This document shows, in pieces, positions 13,341 through 27,900 of a DNA stretch of 64,000 nt. The stretch is taken from assembly GCA_026874595.1 (NCBI GenBank), contig CM049307.1, positions 51,953,370 to 52,017,369 of the forward strand, in the 5' to 3' direction. A model generated the notes under the pieces. The model saw nothing but the letters and a program-made list of their open reading frames with translations. It had not been told where the DNA came from and made no database searches. Origin of the DNA: Sipunculus nudus. Lineage: Eukaryota; Annelida; Sipuncula; Golfingiida; Sipunculidae. Position 1 is the first letter of the stretch. Every line of letters begins with the position of its first letter. A program made the position numbers and the translations under genes.

Positions 13341-13454
13341 TTATGTACTCATTAATTATATTTCACCTTGACATTTCTTACTTATGATTAATTTAGTCCT
13401 TGCTTATTGTTTAAAGTGACCAAAGTTACCAAGTTACGCACATTTCAGCTTGTT

Positions 13455-13640
13455 TAATAGTTTTGTGGCGATCACCCCTTTTCCATAGTCTGTCCGTGCG
13501 TCAGCCCATCCGTCCGCCTGCCCGTCCTTTAACAATGCACAAATCTTAAGCGTTTAATCGAGAAAATTTAAATTGACATTGTAGGTCTCCTTGCATACGT
13601 AAATGTAGGTCACTGTGATCTGTATTTTTTTTTCTTTTGG
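13455..13640 (-). repeat. Dispersed repeat, minus copy
   Basis: Contains gtccgtccgcc-type and gtaggtcactgtgatctg-type phrases of the 1-830 family. Followed by the 13740-13990 copy of the 8.7-9.2 kb repeat. Confidence 0.5.
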
Positions 13641-14140
13641 TTAGATGCGTTTATTTGAGTTTCGTTCTGCACTCTCGAATGTTTACTTTACATACTGTTC
13701 AAGTTAGCTGAACGTCGTGACCCATGGGTCACTTGTTGTATGTTTGTCTCTCTTATTTAGCATATTGCGTTCGGTTAGAACCAAGGAAATTTAAGCAGAC
13801 ACATATCATTTTACCCTGTACGCACATATCTGTCTTTATCGTGTACACGCGTATGTATAATAAAATACGGACCTGAGACCTTATCAGTAAACAAGTGCTA
13901 CTGGAGTGTCGGGTTCTCACTAATCGGGCTAGGGCTTTAATCAACGCATGACGGATTGAATCAGTGATAAGAAGAATACGTGTCATGCATTAAACTATAA
14001 AGGTTTAAGGGACTCCAGATTCGTCTGTATTGCAAGAACATATATATGTTCCCATGCATTGAATGAGGAGGAAAGTTGTCCGAACAATAATCCCTTGAGA
14101 ATTAATAAAGAAGGTAAAAAACACACATGTACATGCAAAT

Positions 14141-14143
<3 letters not shown>

Positions 14144-14187
<44 letters not shown>
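14144..14187. repeat. (TC)n microsatellite
   Basis: 22 CT units. The minus-strand open frame through it is an artefact of the repeat. Confidence 0.95.
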
Positions 14188-14189
<2 letters not shown>

Positions 14190-14409
14190 GGTTTCTTTTC
14201 TGTCAATTTTATAATTTAAGCTGGTCTCGTCAACGAATGGTTCATTCACATTATCTCTTCTCTTTTAAATAGTTAAGCATGCTTCACTAAAGTAGTCAAA
14301 TCTTTAATGCCGCGGTTGCAATCCGGTATAAATAGTTCATAATTTATGCCAGCAAGTATAAATTCATACTGAAAGAATGCATAGCAAAAATAATATTAGA
14401 ATCAGAAAA

Positions 14410-14670
14410 ATAATAATGAACAACAACAAAAACAACACTTTTAATGACAATAGTAATAATAATAATAGTAATAATATTATTGTTGATAAAAAAGTTATTA
14501 TGTAATCAAACATGTTAGTATATTAAATATAAGCCTATTCAAGTTGTATAACAAAAATCATGATGATTATAATAATAATTATTATTATTTTTATATAGTA
14601 ATGATGATTATAATGTCCTTTTTATTATTATTATTATTTTCACAATAATAATAATAGTAAAAATAATAGT
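14410..14670. repeat. AAT/ATT-rich simple sequence
   Basis: Interrupted AAT and ATT runs, also found at the matching place in copy 2 (56398-56745), so the tract predates the duplication. Confidence 0.8.
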
Positions 14671-16222
14671 AATAATGAGCTGCCGAAATGACAGTCTAAC
14701 CGACCTGACGACAAGCCGGATGAAAATCACACGAGAATCACGCCTGTAATGTAACAGATATGTGAATACCAAGGCAAAAAGATTTCAGCCGGATCGCAGT
14801 CCTTTTAAAGGAAATACATCTTAAGTTTTCATGTTTTAATTATGTAATATTAAAGACGATATCTAGGATTTCTGTTGAATAGTTTATTTCAGTATTACCA
14901 TTTATTATATTTCAGTACTCACAACGCTGATTGTAAAACAAATGTTTAATCTTTTCCATTTGCGTTCCCAATACCGTTAGAAAACGGTACAGTAGAGTCA
15001 ACTCCGATCACAAGTACACAGCCCGTCAACTAGCTTTAACCGGATTTACTTCATGCACCTTTTTTCATATTTGTATGTTTACAAAACAATCACTTGCGTA
15101 TATGATAAACACTTTCGGGTCAGAAGATCCGAAACATTGTCCTCCCGACATACCACGAGGCAAAAAAGCATGAACTATGCACTTTATTTATTGGTAGAGA
15201 AATCACACGGAACCAGGCTTCACTTCCATGTCTAAACCCGGAGTAGGCCATAAGATACACCGAGGAAATAAAATATGTAGAGTATCTGAAGGAGTGACTT
15301 TGAAAGACATAAGGTAAGTGATATATCAAGCATATGACAAATCTAAGCGCACTCACTCTCTCATATCTCCCTCCCTCTCTCTCTCTCTTTCACACACACA
15401 CTCGCTCTTTCTCTCTGATCCAGTAATTATACACAGCTGATCTTTAGATAATAAGTCGACTAATATAAATTTACTTTCATATGTACACTATTAAGTATCA
15501 ATGTATTGGCAGTCTCTTCATTTGTTATCAAATCTTCATAAGGGATTTATTCATGATATGTGTACTTTCATATCATTATTCATGTTATGCGTTTCCTTTC
15601 TTATCCAATAGAGATATTTCTGGCTCGACAGATAAGGCTGATAATTATTAGCAAGAAAACATGCCTATCCTTTGGACATGTACTTCAACCCCTTTTCAAG
15701 GAGTCATCCCGTAGTTCCATGTTTCTGAAACAGACTGGGGATTACTCTTTAGGCTTTTATTATTATATTCATTCATTTAAGTACAAATACATATTGAACT
15801 AATAATGATGTAGCCTTGTATCATAATTCATATTAAGAAACAAATGAAGTGACTCCACTATATAAGAAAATAAGCAGAATTACCTATTAATAATATTATT
15901 AACAAGATATGTTACACATGAATGTGATGAGTAGGGCCGATATGGATAGTATAATTCGGCATCGAATGCACGACAGTTATAATCCGACAAGGCTTACTAA
16001 ACACTGTAAGACTCTAAAAAAGAATATCGCAAGAGAATAATATACATGGGTGGTATATCATTATTTTATGTTCTAGTTCATCCGATACGTTGCAGATGTC
16101 TTTTATCTGAAGTCTTGACCATAAATCTAAGGCGTAGGCAGTTGCGTCAATTTATCTTTAAGGGCGGGAGTGGGGGGGGGGTGGATGACATACGTGTGAG
16201 TGTAATTTAAATTTGGGAAAAA

Positions 16223-16223
<1 letters not shown>

Positions 16224-16259
<36 letters not shown>

Positions 16260-16270
16260 TATATATATAA
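16224..16270. repeat. (AT)n microsatellite
   Basis: About 22 units with one interruption, next to a G tract at 16171-16180. Confidence 0.9.
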
Positions 16271-17480
16271 TGTTATATTATATTGTCTATGTGACACATT
16301 TAAAATATATATCAATTAAGTATAAGGTTTAAAAATTAATATATATGTTAATTCTAAACCATTTTAGAGATAAAATATTTCATAGTTAGCTCATAACTAA
16401 AACCAAAATTAATAGCTCTATTTATTAATATATTTCATTTTTAATATATTACATTATTCTCTGAATGGTAGGGGGTTTGATAACATTGACCATTCAACCC
16501 TTGCCAACCCTTGAAAGTGACGGTATATATACCCCCATTGACGCCCCTCCATGTGGATCTGAGCATGTAAGACTAGTTGCCACAAAGGCTAGGTGGGTTC
16601 CCTGTTTACGCCCAGCCAAAGTACTGGAATCTAGTGTTCGTAAGCATGTGCATATCAAATTCTCTCTAGGCATGACTCTGGTATGTGCAATTCGCTATAC
16701 TTACTTATAAAACCACAGGCTTTGTAGTGATATGTCATTGTGTTATCTCTAGTAGTACGGCTGTCTTCTTATGATATAGGTATTTACGAGAGGAATGCAC
16801 TTCAGTGACATTAGACGTATTTGTTTACAACGTTTTTATGTGTTTGATCAATATTGTTTGATCAATTAAATAAGGGGTGCACTATAATTCGAGAGAACGC
16901 CATGCGACTGGAAATGTTTGTAAAAAAATACTGCAGATGGTTCTTTTTTGCATATGCTTTTACCCGTCCTTAGATGAGGAAGGAAAGACATATTTATACA
17001 AAAGAAAACACAAAAAAGCCGTTTACGTTCATGTAACAAGATGATTCTTCAATATATAAAAATACAAATAATATAGACGCAGATGTGCCGGGACACGGCC
17101 AAACAACATTTTGAATAAGGGGTCAAACCAATACCGAGAATCAATATTTCCATTTCCGAAAAGTAAATCAATACTTCCTATCATATTGCTCATGCTCGAC
17201 TCATTTATCTTTCAGTTCGTAAAAAAATCACAAGAATTACGCAGTTTCCAATATCGCTGATAGGGTTACGTTCATCCACAGATCCATACATGGTTTATTT
17301 AACCACGTCTGACATGGGTGTTCTCGTTATGCAACCCTTACATTAATGAGATGAAGTCCCAGCTGAATGATCTGCCGTTTTAAATTAAAGTATTTTTTTC
17401 ATTTGTTAATTCAGTCGCTTCAGTTGCTACAATAAGCTGGATTGACAATTGAGTTCAAGTAAGATATCTTACAAGGCAAG

Positions 17481-17509
17481 ATGGAATTAAATGTCTTAAC
17501 CCCTAACAG
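17481..17509 (+). CDS. Gene A exon 1: start codon and N-terminus
   Basis: The ATG has A at -3 and G at +4, a good Kozak context. It encodes MELNVLTPN plus two bases (phase 2), followed by donor gtaagt. Gene B has the same exon size, phase and nearly the same sequence at 58982, which supports this start. No upstream in-frame coding exon was recognised; 5' UTR and transcription start are unknown. Confidence 0.78.
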
Positions 17510-20500
17510 GTAAGTATGTAAAAAGAATTTTTGGTCAGGGATATCCCGTCCCGTATGCCTATATTTGCAAATGTATTCCATTATTTAAATATAATTATTT
17601 ATTCGACACACTACATATATAACGAACAGCAATACAGATTTAAGTCTTTTTTAATTCATTGGGTTATATTGAATCTTCCACAGCGCTTTCTGTTTTGTGA
17701 ACGTTCATGATTATTGAATTTTGTAAAATTTATTAAATCTCTTATGTTCATGTTATACAACTCACCATCTTTTGTACAGCATTTCTTTGTCGAACAGGTC
17801 TGACAGATTGTTCCTCATATACTTTATGTTCTTTTGTTTAATTTCATGGACAGTAGCGACCAGTAAGTAAATATATTTATTGATATGAGAACACCTTTAT
17901 AATATCTACAGGGGAAAAAATGCTATACTGAAGCAGAAACTATGAAGTCCATGCCAGCTTAAGTTCTGGTTCAGGAACGATTATAGGAGCGATAATAGAG
18001 CTTTTCTTTAAGCATGCGCACTCCCTATAACGTTCGTTTGATGTTTTGTGTTTTGGAAATCAGTATTTTGGTTTTGCTAAATGAAACACGATACATGTCA
18101 GACAACTTTTGATTAGCCTCCTTTTAATGGGTGAGATACACATTTTTTATTTTTAAATTTAAATACGACCTTTATTTGTCCACATAAAGGCCCAAACGTT
18201 TCGTGTCAACAGATGTTGCTTGGGTAATGGGAAAGGTCTCCGGGGATGTGGTGATTTATGTGAAGAAATATCATGTATGAGACACGGCTAATCGTACCTG
18301 TGGAAAAAAAATGTTAGCCACTTTCCCCATTGGTATGATATGGTGTACATTTCAATTGTTTTGCTACAATTATCCTGAAATTGAGAAGAGACTTTAAACA
18401 TGTTAACACTTTAATTTTGTAATCACCTCATCGATTGTAACTCTTTCATGTTTTCCCAATGTATATACATTGTTACACATACAAATAGAAGGCAATGCTT
18501 AGATTAAGAGAAAAAGTCAATAACCTCATATCATACTGCGGCGTGCTGAAATGAACTGGTGTATTTCAAATACGCATTTGAATACCTGTGCGGAGATAAT
18601 AACTCCGGGGTTTTAAAGAATAGTTTTCTCAATGTAGGCTTTATATTACATAGGAATTATATCAAACATTTTCACTACACGATTTATACGGACAAACTCT
18701 CTTCTTCACTTATTGATGTAATTATATATTTTTACTTAAATGGAGCCTAACCGATTTGATGTAAAAATTGCAAGTAATTGTTTATTTTTAAACCAGTAGG
18801 ATGATCATATTTCCTTTTCACCTGGATATCAAAAGGTTTTCCCTTATTCTTGGCTGAGATAAATTTGAAAGGTAGACGGTTATGGGTGTAAACATTAGAT
18901 CTGATGAGTTTGTAATTATTTTTCTAAAAAAATGGATCCTGCGACCTTGACCTTTAAACTTGTGACTTTAACATTAATTAGGGTTTTACTCTATTGTTAG
19001 ATGTCTTACAGGTGAACGATGGGAGGTGTTGCATTATATATTTGGCTTAAAATTAGTCAGTACTTTTGTGGCCTTGACAATTTGTGTTTGTAACATAAAC
19101 GTGAATAGCGTTCTTGTCTGTGGGTAGTTGAGAAATGTGTGAACTGTTTTTTTTCGTGGGAAACAACTTTCAGTATGGAAATATAACAACGGGCGGAAGG
19201 ATGACCAGAGGCTTTGATATATGCCCACTTGTCACTTACTTATGGGACGATACTAAATGTCTTTCTTATTTAAACATTCATTTAACGATATGAACAATGA
19301 ACTGTTATACAAAGATGCCTAATTTTTAAGTTTTATTTCTCCAATTGTATGGGTTTTTTTTTTTAGTTTCTTACAAAGCTTGTCCAGTTGGTACTTTTGG
19401 ATGGCAGTGCAGGTACACATGTACGTGCGACACAGCTTGTGACAGGATGACAGGCCACTGTGCAAACTGTCCCGGTTTGATCTGGGGACCTGGGTGTCTA
19501 TTAGGTTATAATCTTTATAACATCGATGTATGCAGAGTAAAATGATAGTTTAAAAAATGTTCATCTGTATATTTTTACAGTCAATTCTGATTTGAACTGC
19601 GAAGTGAATATGACATTTAAACCAGAACGTTAATCACTAAAAACATAAGTTACGAATGTGCCACCCGTTCTGAAGGTCGCCATTGTATATGGGGGGAGGT
19701 GCACCTAATTTGATATCTATCGACGACATGTTAGTATCCTTCAATGGCAAAAGCTGTTACCTACCATGTGGTACAAAAAGAAATTTCCTCATATGAGACA
19801 TTCAAATGAGACTTGACTGAGCAAAATTGTACTAGTTCATATTTAACAATAGGACAGTGCAATCAAGATTGCAAGATGATTGATATATATTAACTATTTT
19901 AAGAAACCCAAAATATAACAGTCTGGCTGAGTATCAATGCTTGATATTTACATATGTCCATTATGGGTATATGGGCTGTACTGTGTACGCATAGAAATGT
20001 TATCATGAACGTGCATAAGCACAAAATAGCCTTGTCAATACAGTAGCAGGTCAGAGAAGCGGAAGGAATGTGAATATTTATGATTGATGTCATTCTAATC
20101 ACATTCTTTGATTTACAGCATCTTCATGCAGATACAACGACGTTATTGGTATACATTATCAAGGCAAGGAGTCTACGAATAATGACAATCGCGAATGTAT
20201 TCCATGGGAACAGGTACCATATTATGGTCCCGATAAATTTCCTGAAGGTGACCGTAAGAAGGCATCAAATTACTGCAGGAATCCATTACAGAATAGCGGC
20301 GTGGCATCTGGAAGGTGGCTTTGGTGTTACCACAACTCAGCACTGGGATCGAACTGGGCTTATTGCACTAATACCGTGAGACAATGTGGTGAGAATATGC
20401 ATTTAGCTGAGTGTTGGAAGTGATAATATGCGACGTTTTTAAAGGTTTAATATTATTTAGATTTCTTTTCCAGTTTTGTCATATCTCCTAGGTTTCTGCG

Positions 20501-21187
20501 ACTCTATCATGTGCCCAAATATATATAAGAAAATCTCTTTGACCAAAAAATGTAAAAATCGCATCAATATTTATGGTAAGGCACAGTAAAATCATAAATT
20601 GCTTTAATAAACATATTATTCTTATTATGCAAATTTTAATAGAACAGGATATCAATTTAATCAGCTGAACTGTGAAGCGACCTCACTGTGTATTATTGTT
20701 CAGGAAACTTGAGATGACTGGCAGGGCCAATGAGCTTGTCATTTGGTATATCTGAGAATAACCAGCATAATGAAAAATGTCCTTATAATTTAAGACTGTC
20801 CTGAAGGCCGCTTTGGAGTAAACTGCGTTTCAGAATGCCACTGCCGCGACGCAGATAACATATGTAACTCCCCAACTGGGATATGTCAAGAGGGTTGTCA
20901 TGCACATTTCGAAGGCAATAATTGTCAAGGTTAGCAGCTTATTCTCATTACACTCTAGGTTGTATATATACACAAGTTTCTTTTTCCTTAAATTGAGAAT
21001 AAATCGGGTGTTTCCTTTCAATGACGGCCACCTATTTGAAATTTCTGTATGGATCTAGACTCCGTAAAAACAAAGTATCCTAGAATTATTTCGATTAGTT
21101 ATGAGCTGACATTGTGATAAGATGCTGTTGTCCGGTATATATGTTCGTAGTATCAGATAGGGTTTTGTCACAAACACCTTTTTCGTA

Positions 21188-21250
<63 letters not shown>

Positions 21251-21769
21251 TTTTTTTTTTCAATTATCAATTTGGCGATAATCTCCGCACGACATTATTT
21301 CATACTGTACACATTCTACAACATACAAATTCTCTGTAGCATAGAATGCCCTATTTATCAAGTTAAGATGGCTATCTCGTACAGCACCCCTTTCTTATTC
21401 AGTTCGTTTGAGCACTCTCTGGTAGCCAAAAAGTGAACAAATCAGCGTCTCAATCGATAGCAGACTGAAATTCCAAATGTCTTTGTTCTGCTCCTCCGAA
21501 CAATGGAACATAAAAGTAATGGGAATACTGGGTATAAAAATTGATCATTTTCTTTTCTTCTCAGGATCAATCATATGCATGATTAGCATTAAGGGTTGTT
21601 GTTCTACTTAACCCGAAAAGCCTTCTATACTTCTAGTTTCTGATACTCTTCTTATGCATATGACTCAAACATCAATAAATGTATATACTAAGGAAAGGAT
21701 ATATATCTATATATCTTAATATATATATAAAATATGTAATCTCTCTCTCTCTCTCTCTTTCTCTCTCTT

Positions 21770-21802
<33 letters not shown>

Positions 21803-21803
21803 T

Positions 21804-21848
<45 letters not shown>

Positions 21849-21925
21849 CTTACATCACGCTCTGTTTCGTAGCCTTGGGTTTCACGCCTCCGTTCAAGGT
21901 GCGATCCTGAATATATGTGGTATAA

Positions 21926-21985
<60 letters not shown>

Positions 21986-24900
21986 GCATGTCAAGTACCT
22001 GTGCCCTGTGTCAAATGACCGTTACTGCATTTATAGAAAATTCCATTGAAACCTCATCATTGACAATCAACCCCCCTCATTTCGTCGTAGAAGTATTTTT
22101 AATACAGTAGGTATTACTCGTTCAGCATATTTAAAATACACTACTTTGCTCAAGTAAATAAAACATAATTGCAAAAATATAAAAAGAATGTGTTGAGAAT
22201 TTTTTTCCAGAATGTGTTGACCATCGTTTCGGTGTACACTGTGACAAGATATGTCATTGTCTAGACCACGCTGAGGTCTGTGACAAGACGTCAGGGTATT
22301 GTTCATCCGGGTGCTCAGCCGGTTTGTTAGGGGATGACTGCCAAACAGGTAAGGTATTGCGATATTTTTATTTTACAAATTAAATACGGGATAAATGTTT
22401 GCTGTTCCATGTAAAATAATGACCACCCTACAGAGGCTCCAGCATTAATATTCATATTCTACAGGAAAATCAGTCAGACATAAAGCTGACAACACCCATT
22501 TATATCAGGTCGTATCAGTACACTCAAATCTTCTAAAGTGCCATTGATTTCATCCCCTATGCTCGTACACGTGATGTCATTCTCACGTGCGACTCCATGC
22601 AATAATCGATACAAGAATTATTTAAAAGAGTAAATGAAGAACTGGCACCTATATAGTATCCTAAATATAATGAGACATAGGTACAAGAACGATAATACAT
22701 AATGGACAACATTATGAAAATATTTAGCATAAGCACACGGTGAAGGGCAACATAAATCTTTAAAGATATATAATAGTAAGATTGGGAAAGAAACCCTACG
22801 ATTGCCTACTAATTATAACCTTTTTTATCTTTGCCATATTAATTATATATTTCTCTCTTCTCTGTTGAACTGTTTTTAAAACCAATTCAGCGATTGGTGC
22901 GTTTATATGAAGGGCAGTATTTAACATAGACCTAAATTTCAGTATATTACTAATGACGGCCAATTTTGACGTGTAAAGCTGAAATATAAACGTTATTTTC
23001 ATTGAAATATGTCAGTTTCAGTACATTCGCTAAATGCTTATCCTCGTATCGCATATTCCCTCAAACAGGGAATCATGGGTCGTTTCTTTTGTGGGTTTAT
23101 ATGTATTATCCAATAATGCAATCATGTGTTGTTAATGCTTTGGCGGGTGGTGGTTAGTTTGTTTGTTTGTCAGATTGTATGTGTGTTCGTCTGTCAGCAA
23201 CCTTGCCAAAAAGTTAAGAAATTTGTCAAAGACTTCGATGAAATTCTAAGTATGACCCGAAAATTATAGAAGAAACATTTGATTAATTTTTTGGAGTGAA
23301 GAGATATGGAACCAGGAAAGTTTTTACTCAAAAAGTTATAAAAGTCCCTATGGGAATTTGATGAAAATTCCAATATAGCCTGGCAATAATACAAGGAACA
23401 CATTGATGGGGGGGGGGGATTTGCAAGAATTTTCTCTGTAACAAGTAATAAATGATTAATTTTCCCATTAAATTTGCAGTTTTTAAGTTGTTGTTGTTGC
23501 CATTTATGTTCCTTCTAGGAGAGATTATATGGACGTTTATGGTTTATATTTTCAAGTCTTTTGTCAGTTCACAGTATTCCATTTATTTAGATCTATTTTA
23601 ACTTTCAGAATGTGGGCAAGGGCAGTATGGATTTAATTGCACCAATAACTGTTCAGAAAACTGTGTCACGCCAAGACAATGCGATAAAATATCGGGCACG
23701 TGCGTGTGTCAGACTGGTTTTCAACCTCCACTGTGTGTTGATTGTGCGTATAACTTCGATTGAGGAATCGTATTAATAAAAGATATAAAAGCGTGGATTA
23801 TATAATCTCATTAACAGTGTTGTTAATTATCTGCATGTGTAAAGCAAATGTTTATCTCAGATTTATTAAAAGGTTGTATCTATTAATTTGTAGCATTTAA
23901 TGTTGTTGAACTAATTTTTCTTGTGTGATCATGATTGTAACACTTAGCATGCGAACAAGGGCATTATGGGGAGAACTGTACCGATATCTGCTCTGAAAAC
24001 TGTGACATGCCAGGACAATGCGATAAAAAATCCGGCACGTGTGTGTGTCAAGCTGGATACCAACCTCCACTGTGTGCTTATGGTTCGTAAACTCCATTAC
24101 TGTAAACGTAAATCACTTTCCATCATGCAAAATAGCTTATGTGATTTATATTAAACATTATATTCTATCAGGGAGAAATTATTAAATATTCTGGTCCCTA
24201 CAAAAATTCATTATTTTTCTTTGCAGAATGTGAGCAAGGGCAATATGGATATAATTGCACCGGTAACTGTTCCGAACACTGTGACCCGCCAAGACAATGT
24301 AATAAAAGATCCGGCAGGTGTGGGTGTCAAGCTGGTTATCAACCTCCACTGTGTGTTGATGGTGCGTTTACCTTCGGTCACTGAATCACATTTATGATCG
24401 GCATTATTCAAAATATGACAGTAACAAGTTATTTAATATTTAAGTTATACATTCAAGACTTGCATTCAAATGATGTAATTTACGTGCTTTGAACAAAGGC
24501 AATCGCCTACTTTATATTTTGTAAGTTAAGTTTTTTTGCATGAATGATATTGCATAAATGATTAAAGATTGTTGCATGAATAATGCTGGTAGTATCTTTT
24601 TTGTGTGCTATTCTTGTCAAAACAACAGTCATTGCTTGATTTTCAGAATGTGAGCAAGGGCAGTACGGAAAGAACTGTACCAGTATTTGTTCAGCAAACT
24701 GTGACCCTCCAAGAAAATGTGATAAAAGTTCCGGAATATGTGCATGTCGACCAGGCTACCAACCTCCACTCTGTGTTGATGGTTCGTTTACTAATAAGTC
24801 TAATGAAAATTCATTCTTGACAACAAAAACACTGACAATACATGATTTAGTACTGTAGGTGTATATTAATACAGAATATCAATATTTATTCTACAGGTTC

Positions 24901-27900
24901 AAAGCGAAAAGATATTTAATAAAATGTAAATACTCCTTTCTTCCTTTTGTTTGAAATTAATTTATCATTTAAGATCACGAGAATGCGAAAATGTTCTGAA
25001 CATTGTTAAATGCCAACATAAAAATCGGTATATATATATGTATTAAGCTGGTCAACGGTATACAGAGTGTGTCGATGGTTCGTATACAATCTGACGATGA
25101 ATGATATTATTGGAAACAAATCAGCATCTGTTCAACATCAATGGAAACAAGTTATCATTTTATTTACATATTTTAAAAAAAATGTTAATCGTTTTGCTAG
25201 AAGGTAATCATTTTCGTTTTCATATAAAAGGTTCAAGTTAACTTTTCATTGTTTTATTTCATATTATATTGACTTTTTCGTTATCAGAATATAAGTACAG
25301 TATAGATTCAACTGTATTGTTCGAAAAACTGTGATATTCAAGGATAATGTAATAAAACGTCAGGCATGTCTATATGTGTCAAGCTACTGCTAGCCACTAC
25401 TGTGTATAACAGTTTGTGACTCGTATGCAGCGAAACCTCTATAATGTGAGCACCTTTGGGACTTGGTAAAACTCCCCACTTAATAGAGGTGCGGACTACT
25501 TAATTCTATACTTGATATCACTTTACATGTGGTCTGATATTGTTTAATTTCAGAATGCGAGCAAGGGCAATATGGGCAGAACTGCACTGCTAATTGTTCT
25601 CTGAACTGTGATACGCCAGGACAATGTGATAAAATATCCGGTATATGTGTTTGTCAAGCTGGCTACCAACCTCCATTCTGTTTTGTCGGTTAGTATTTTT
25701 TCCTTGAAAATAACAATTTTAACAAGCATTAAACATAAAATTATCCCTTGCTTTTCAGTTAATAAAGGCAATAGTTGATCGTAATAGAACTTTGATTATA
25801 TTACTTATTTTCTTTATACAATTTCAGTTTCACTTATCCGAAGTGAATGTATCTGAATCTTTTACAGTAAACTATATTCATACCTTTGGTCAGAAAAAAA
25901 TAATTTATGAGTTTAAAATAATGGTATGATCCGTATAAATCATTTTACACCAGATATCTTACCATATAGCACTTCAAAAGAATGCTTTTAAACGTTTTTT
26001 CTTATAATTTTGTTTATGGAGTAACCGCCTCCATTCTTTATGCTCGCTTATCTAATTCTTAATCTAAGCATGTACATCTGAAGAGTTCCACTTAAGTTTT
26101 GAACTGGGCCACAGGGCGGTAGCACTTATTTTTGTATCCTGGTGTCATCCAGGCCCGGCGTCTACCGTACCTGATGGCTCTAGTTGTGTAATCATCCCCG
26201 TTTCTGGGTCATAGCACCGAGGAACCCTCTAAGACGTATCGTTCGTAAAGTGTAAGACTTCAGAGCGCTCATCCTGGGTGGGAGCTGACTGTAAAAATTT
26301 GACCGCCTTGGCTACATTGAACTTACGACCTCCCGGCTTTGAGTCTTCTGCTTTTCACACGCCGGTCGCCATGAAAAGTTTCACTCATATGCATGCTTAC
26401 CTGGTCACTAACTAACAGTCTGTGTTGATGGCTTCTATCATGTCTTTTAATCAGCTAGTGTTAGCCGAAACAGTTAAAAGTCGTGAGGAAAGTTTCATGG
26501 AAACGAATTATGCAGGGCCGTTATACATACCAGCTCCCCGTATTTCCAAGGGACCAATATTATCAGTTGCACATGGTGCACAGTTACTGGAAGGATACCC
26601 CATGTTCAAATTGATACAATATTACCTACTGCACGCGGTGTAAAATTATCAGAACAACCACAAGACACCGGGTTTCCAGGTTTCGAGAGGCCGGTGCGTA
26701 CACAAATGTTCGGACAACTGCAAAATTTATCGCTGTGTCTCACCGTAAATTCGTATTATGATACGCGTTTGTGGCGAATGTGTGTGTCTGATATTCCTTT
26801 GGCATCTTAGGATATATCATTAACAAAATCTGTTTACTGGCGACGATTTCAGTTGCGTCCCCAAGTAGCGACCCGTTCGCGTGTGTTTATTGTTTCCACC
26901 TGTTGTCATGTGCTCTTATCTGCCGTGCCCGATAATGTATTTAAAATAACCACATGCCTTAAATAGAAGCCCGCCTGGTAAAGACGACCGGTCTAAGCTA
27001 GATATGGAGGAAAAATAAAGCCATGACGTCTGATCAAGGAAATACGGTAGCTGGAGCGATACTCATGACTCAAACAAGACGTGTGCGAAACAGTTGGTCT
27101 AACACCTTCTCCAAAGAACACATTTTAAAGAACGATTTTATACATATACTAATTCAGAAATATTTAAAGGCATTTCAAGATCTAACAATTGTTTTCATAG
27201 TTTATTTAAACTGCATATATGAGGCATACATATCCAGGATCTTGGATAACCCAGCATAAACAACTTCAGGAAAACGCGAGAACGTGTCAATACCTGCCGG
27301 GAAAATCGTATAAAATCAAATGTTATGCTTTTGACATGGAAACTTATGTAATCTGCAACTAAAAACTTTAGCTAAAAATTGTGTTTAATTAAAAAAAACA
27401 CTGTTTTCATACTTTCAACCCACTGCCCGGCGCTTGGACTTGCCTCAGAATCTGAACCAATGCCCCGCATGACCTTTGCTCACAAAGCAATACCGCTGAC
27501 AGTTTAAAAGTTGTGACAAGTTATTTTTGCGGCGGCTGGTCCGCCGTGACTGGGGGAAAACCTGTAGCAGAAATATCTCGAGGTTCAACGGGACAATATT
27601 CCTTAATCGATATTTAATATTGAAAAGCACTGTTGCAGTTGTATGTTACTTACTCATATGATAAAATCCACCTTTATCTTTGTTTTATGATGGATACGAC
27701 ACTATCAGCCTAAATATCATAATTTTGTTATTACATGGAAAGTCGCTAGTTTTCTCAAAGGATCTTCTAGGAATCTCCCCCTGCTTAGCGTAAGGAGAGA
27801 GCACGGGAGCTAGAGCTAAGTTTATTTGTGACATGATGATAACGTCGTTTCACAGAATGTCCACAGGGCAAGTACGGACAGAACTGTACAAATGATTGTT

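Larger units (their letters stand above)
14207..17480 (+). repeat. Duplicon segment upstream of gene A (pairs with ~56165-58981)
   Basis: Clear pairs: aagctggtctcgtcaacgaa / aagctggtcccgtcaacaaa; gacataaggtaagtgatata / gacataaggtaagcgatata; the block around 15480-15760 and 57610-57900; and the last 500 bp before each ATG. It must hold the promoter of gene A; no TATA box was placed with confidence. Confidence 0.8.

Noticed and set aside
21679-22110. 143-residue open frame rich in Ser-Leu and Tyr-Ile
   Set aside because: It is a translation of (CT)n and (AT)n microsatellites in an intron.
25288-25420. Candidate live EGF exon
   Set aside because: First cysteine lost, deletions and stops, no donor; classed as a relic.
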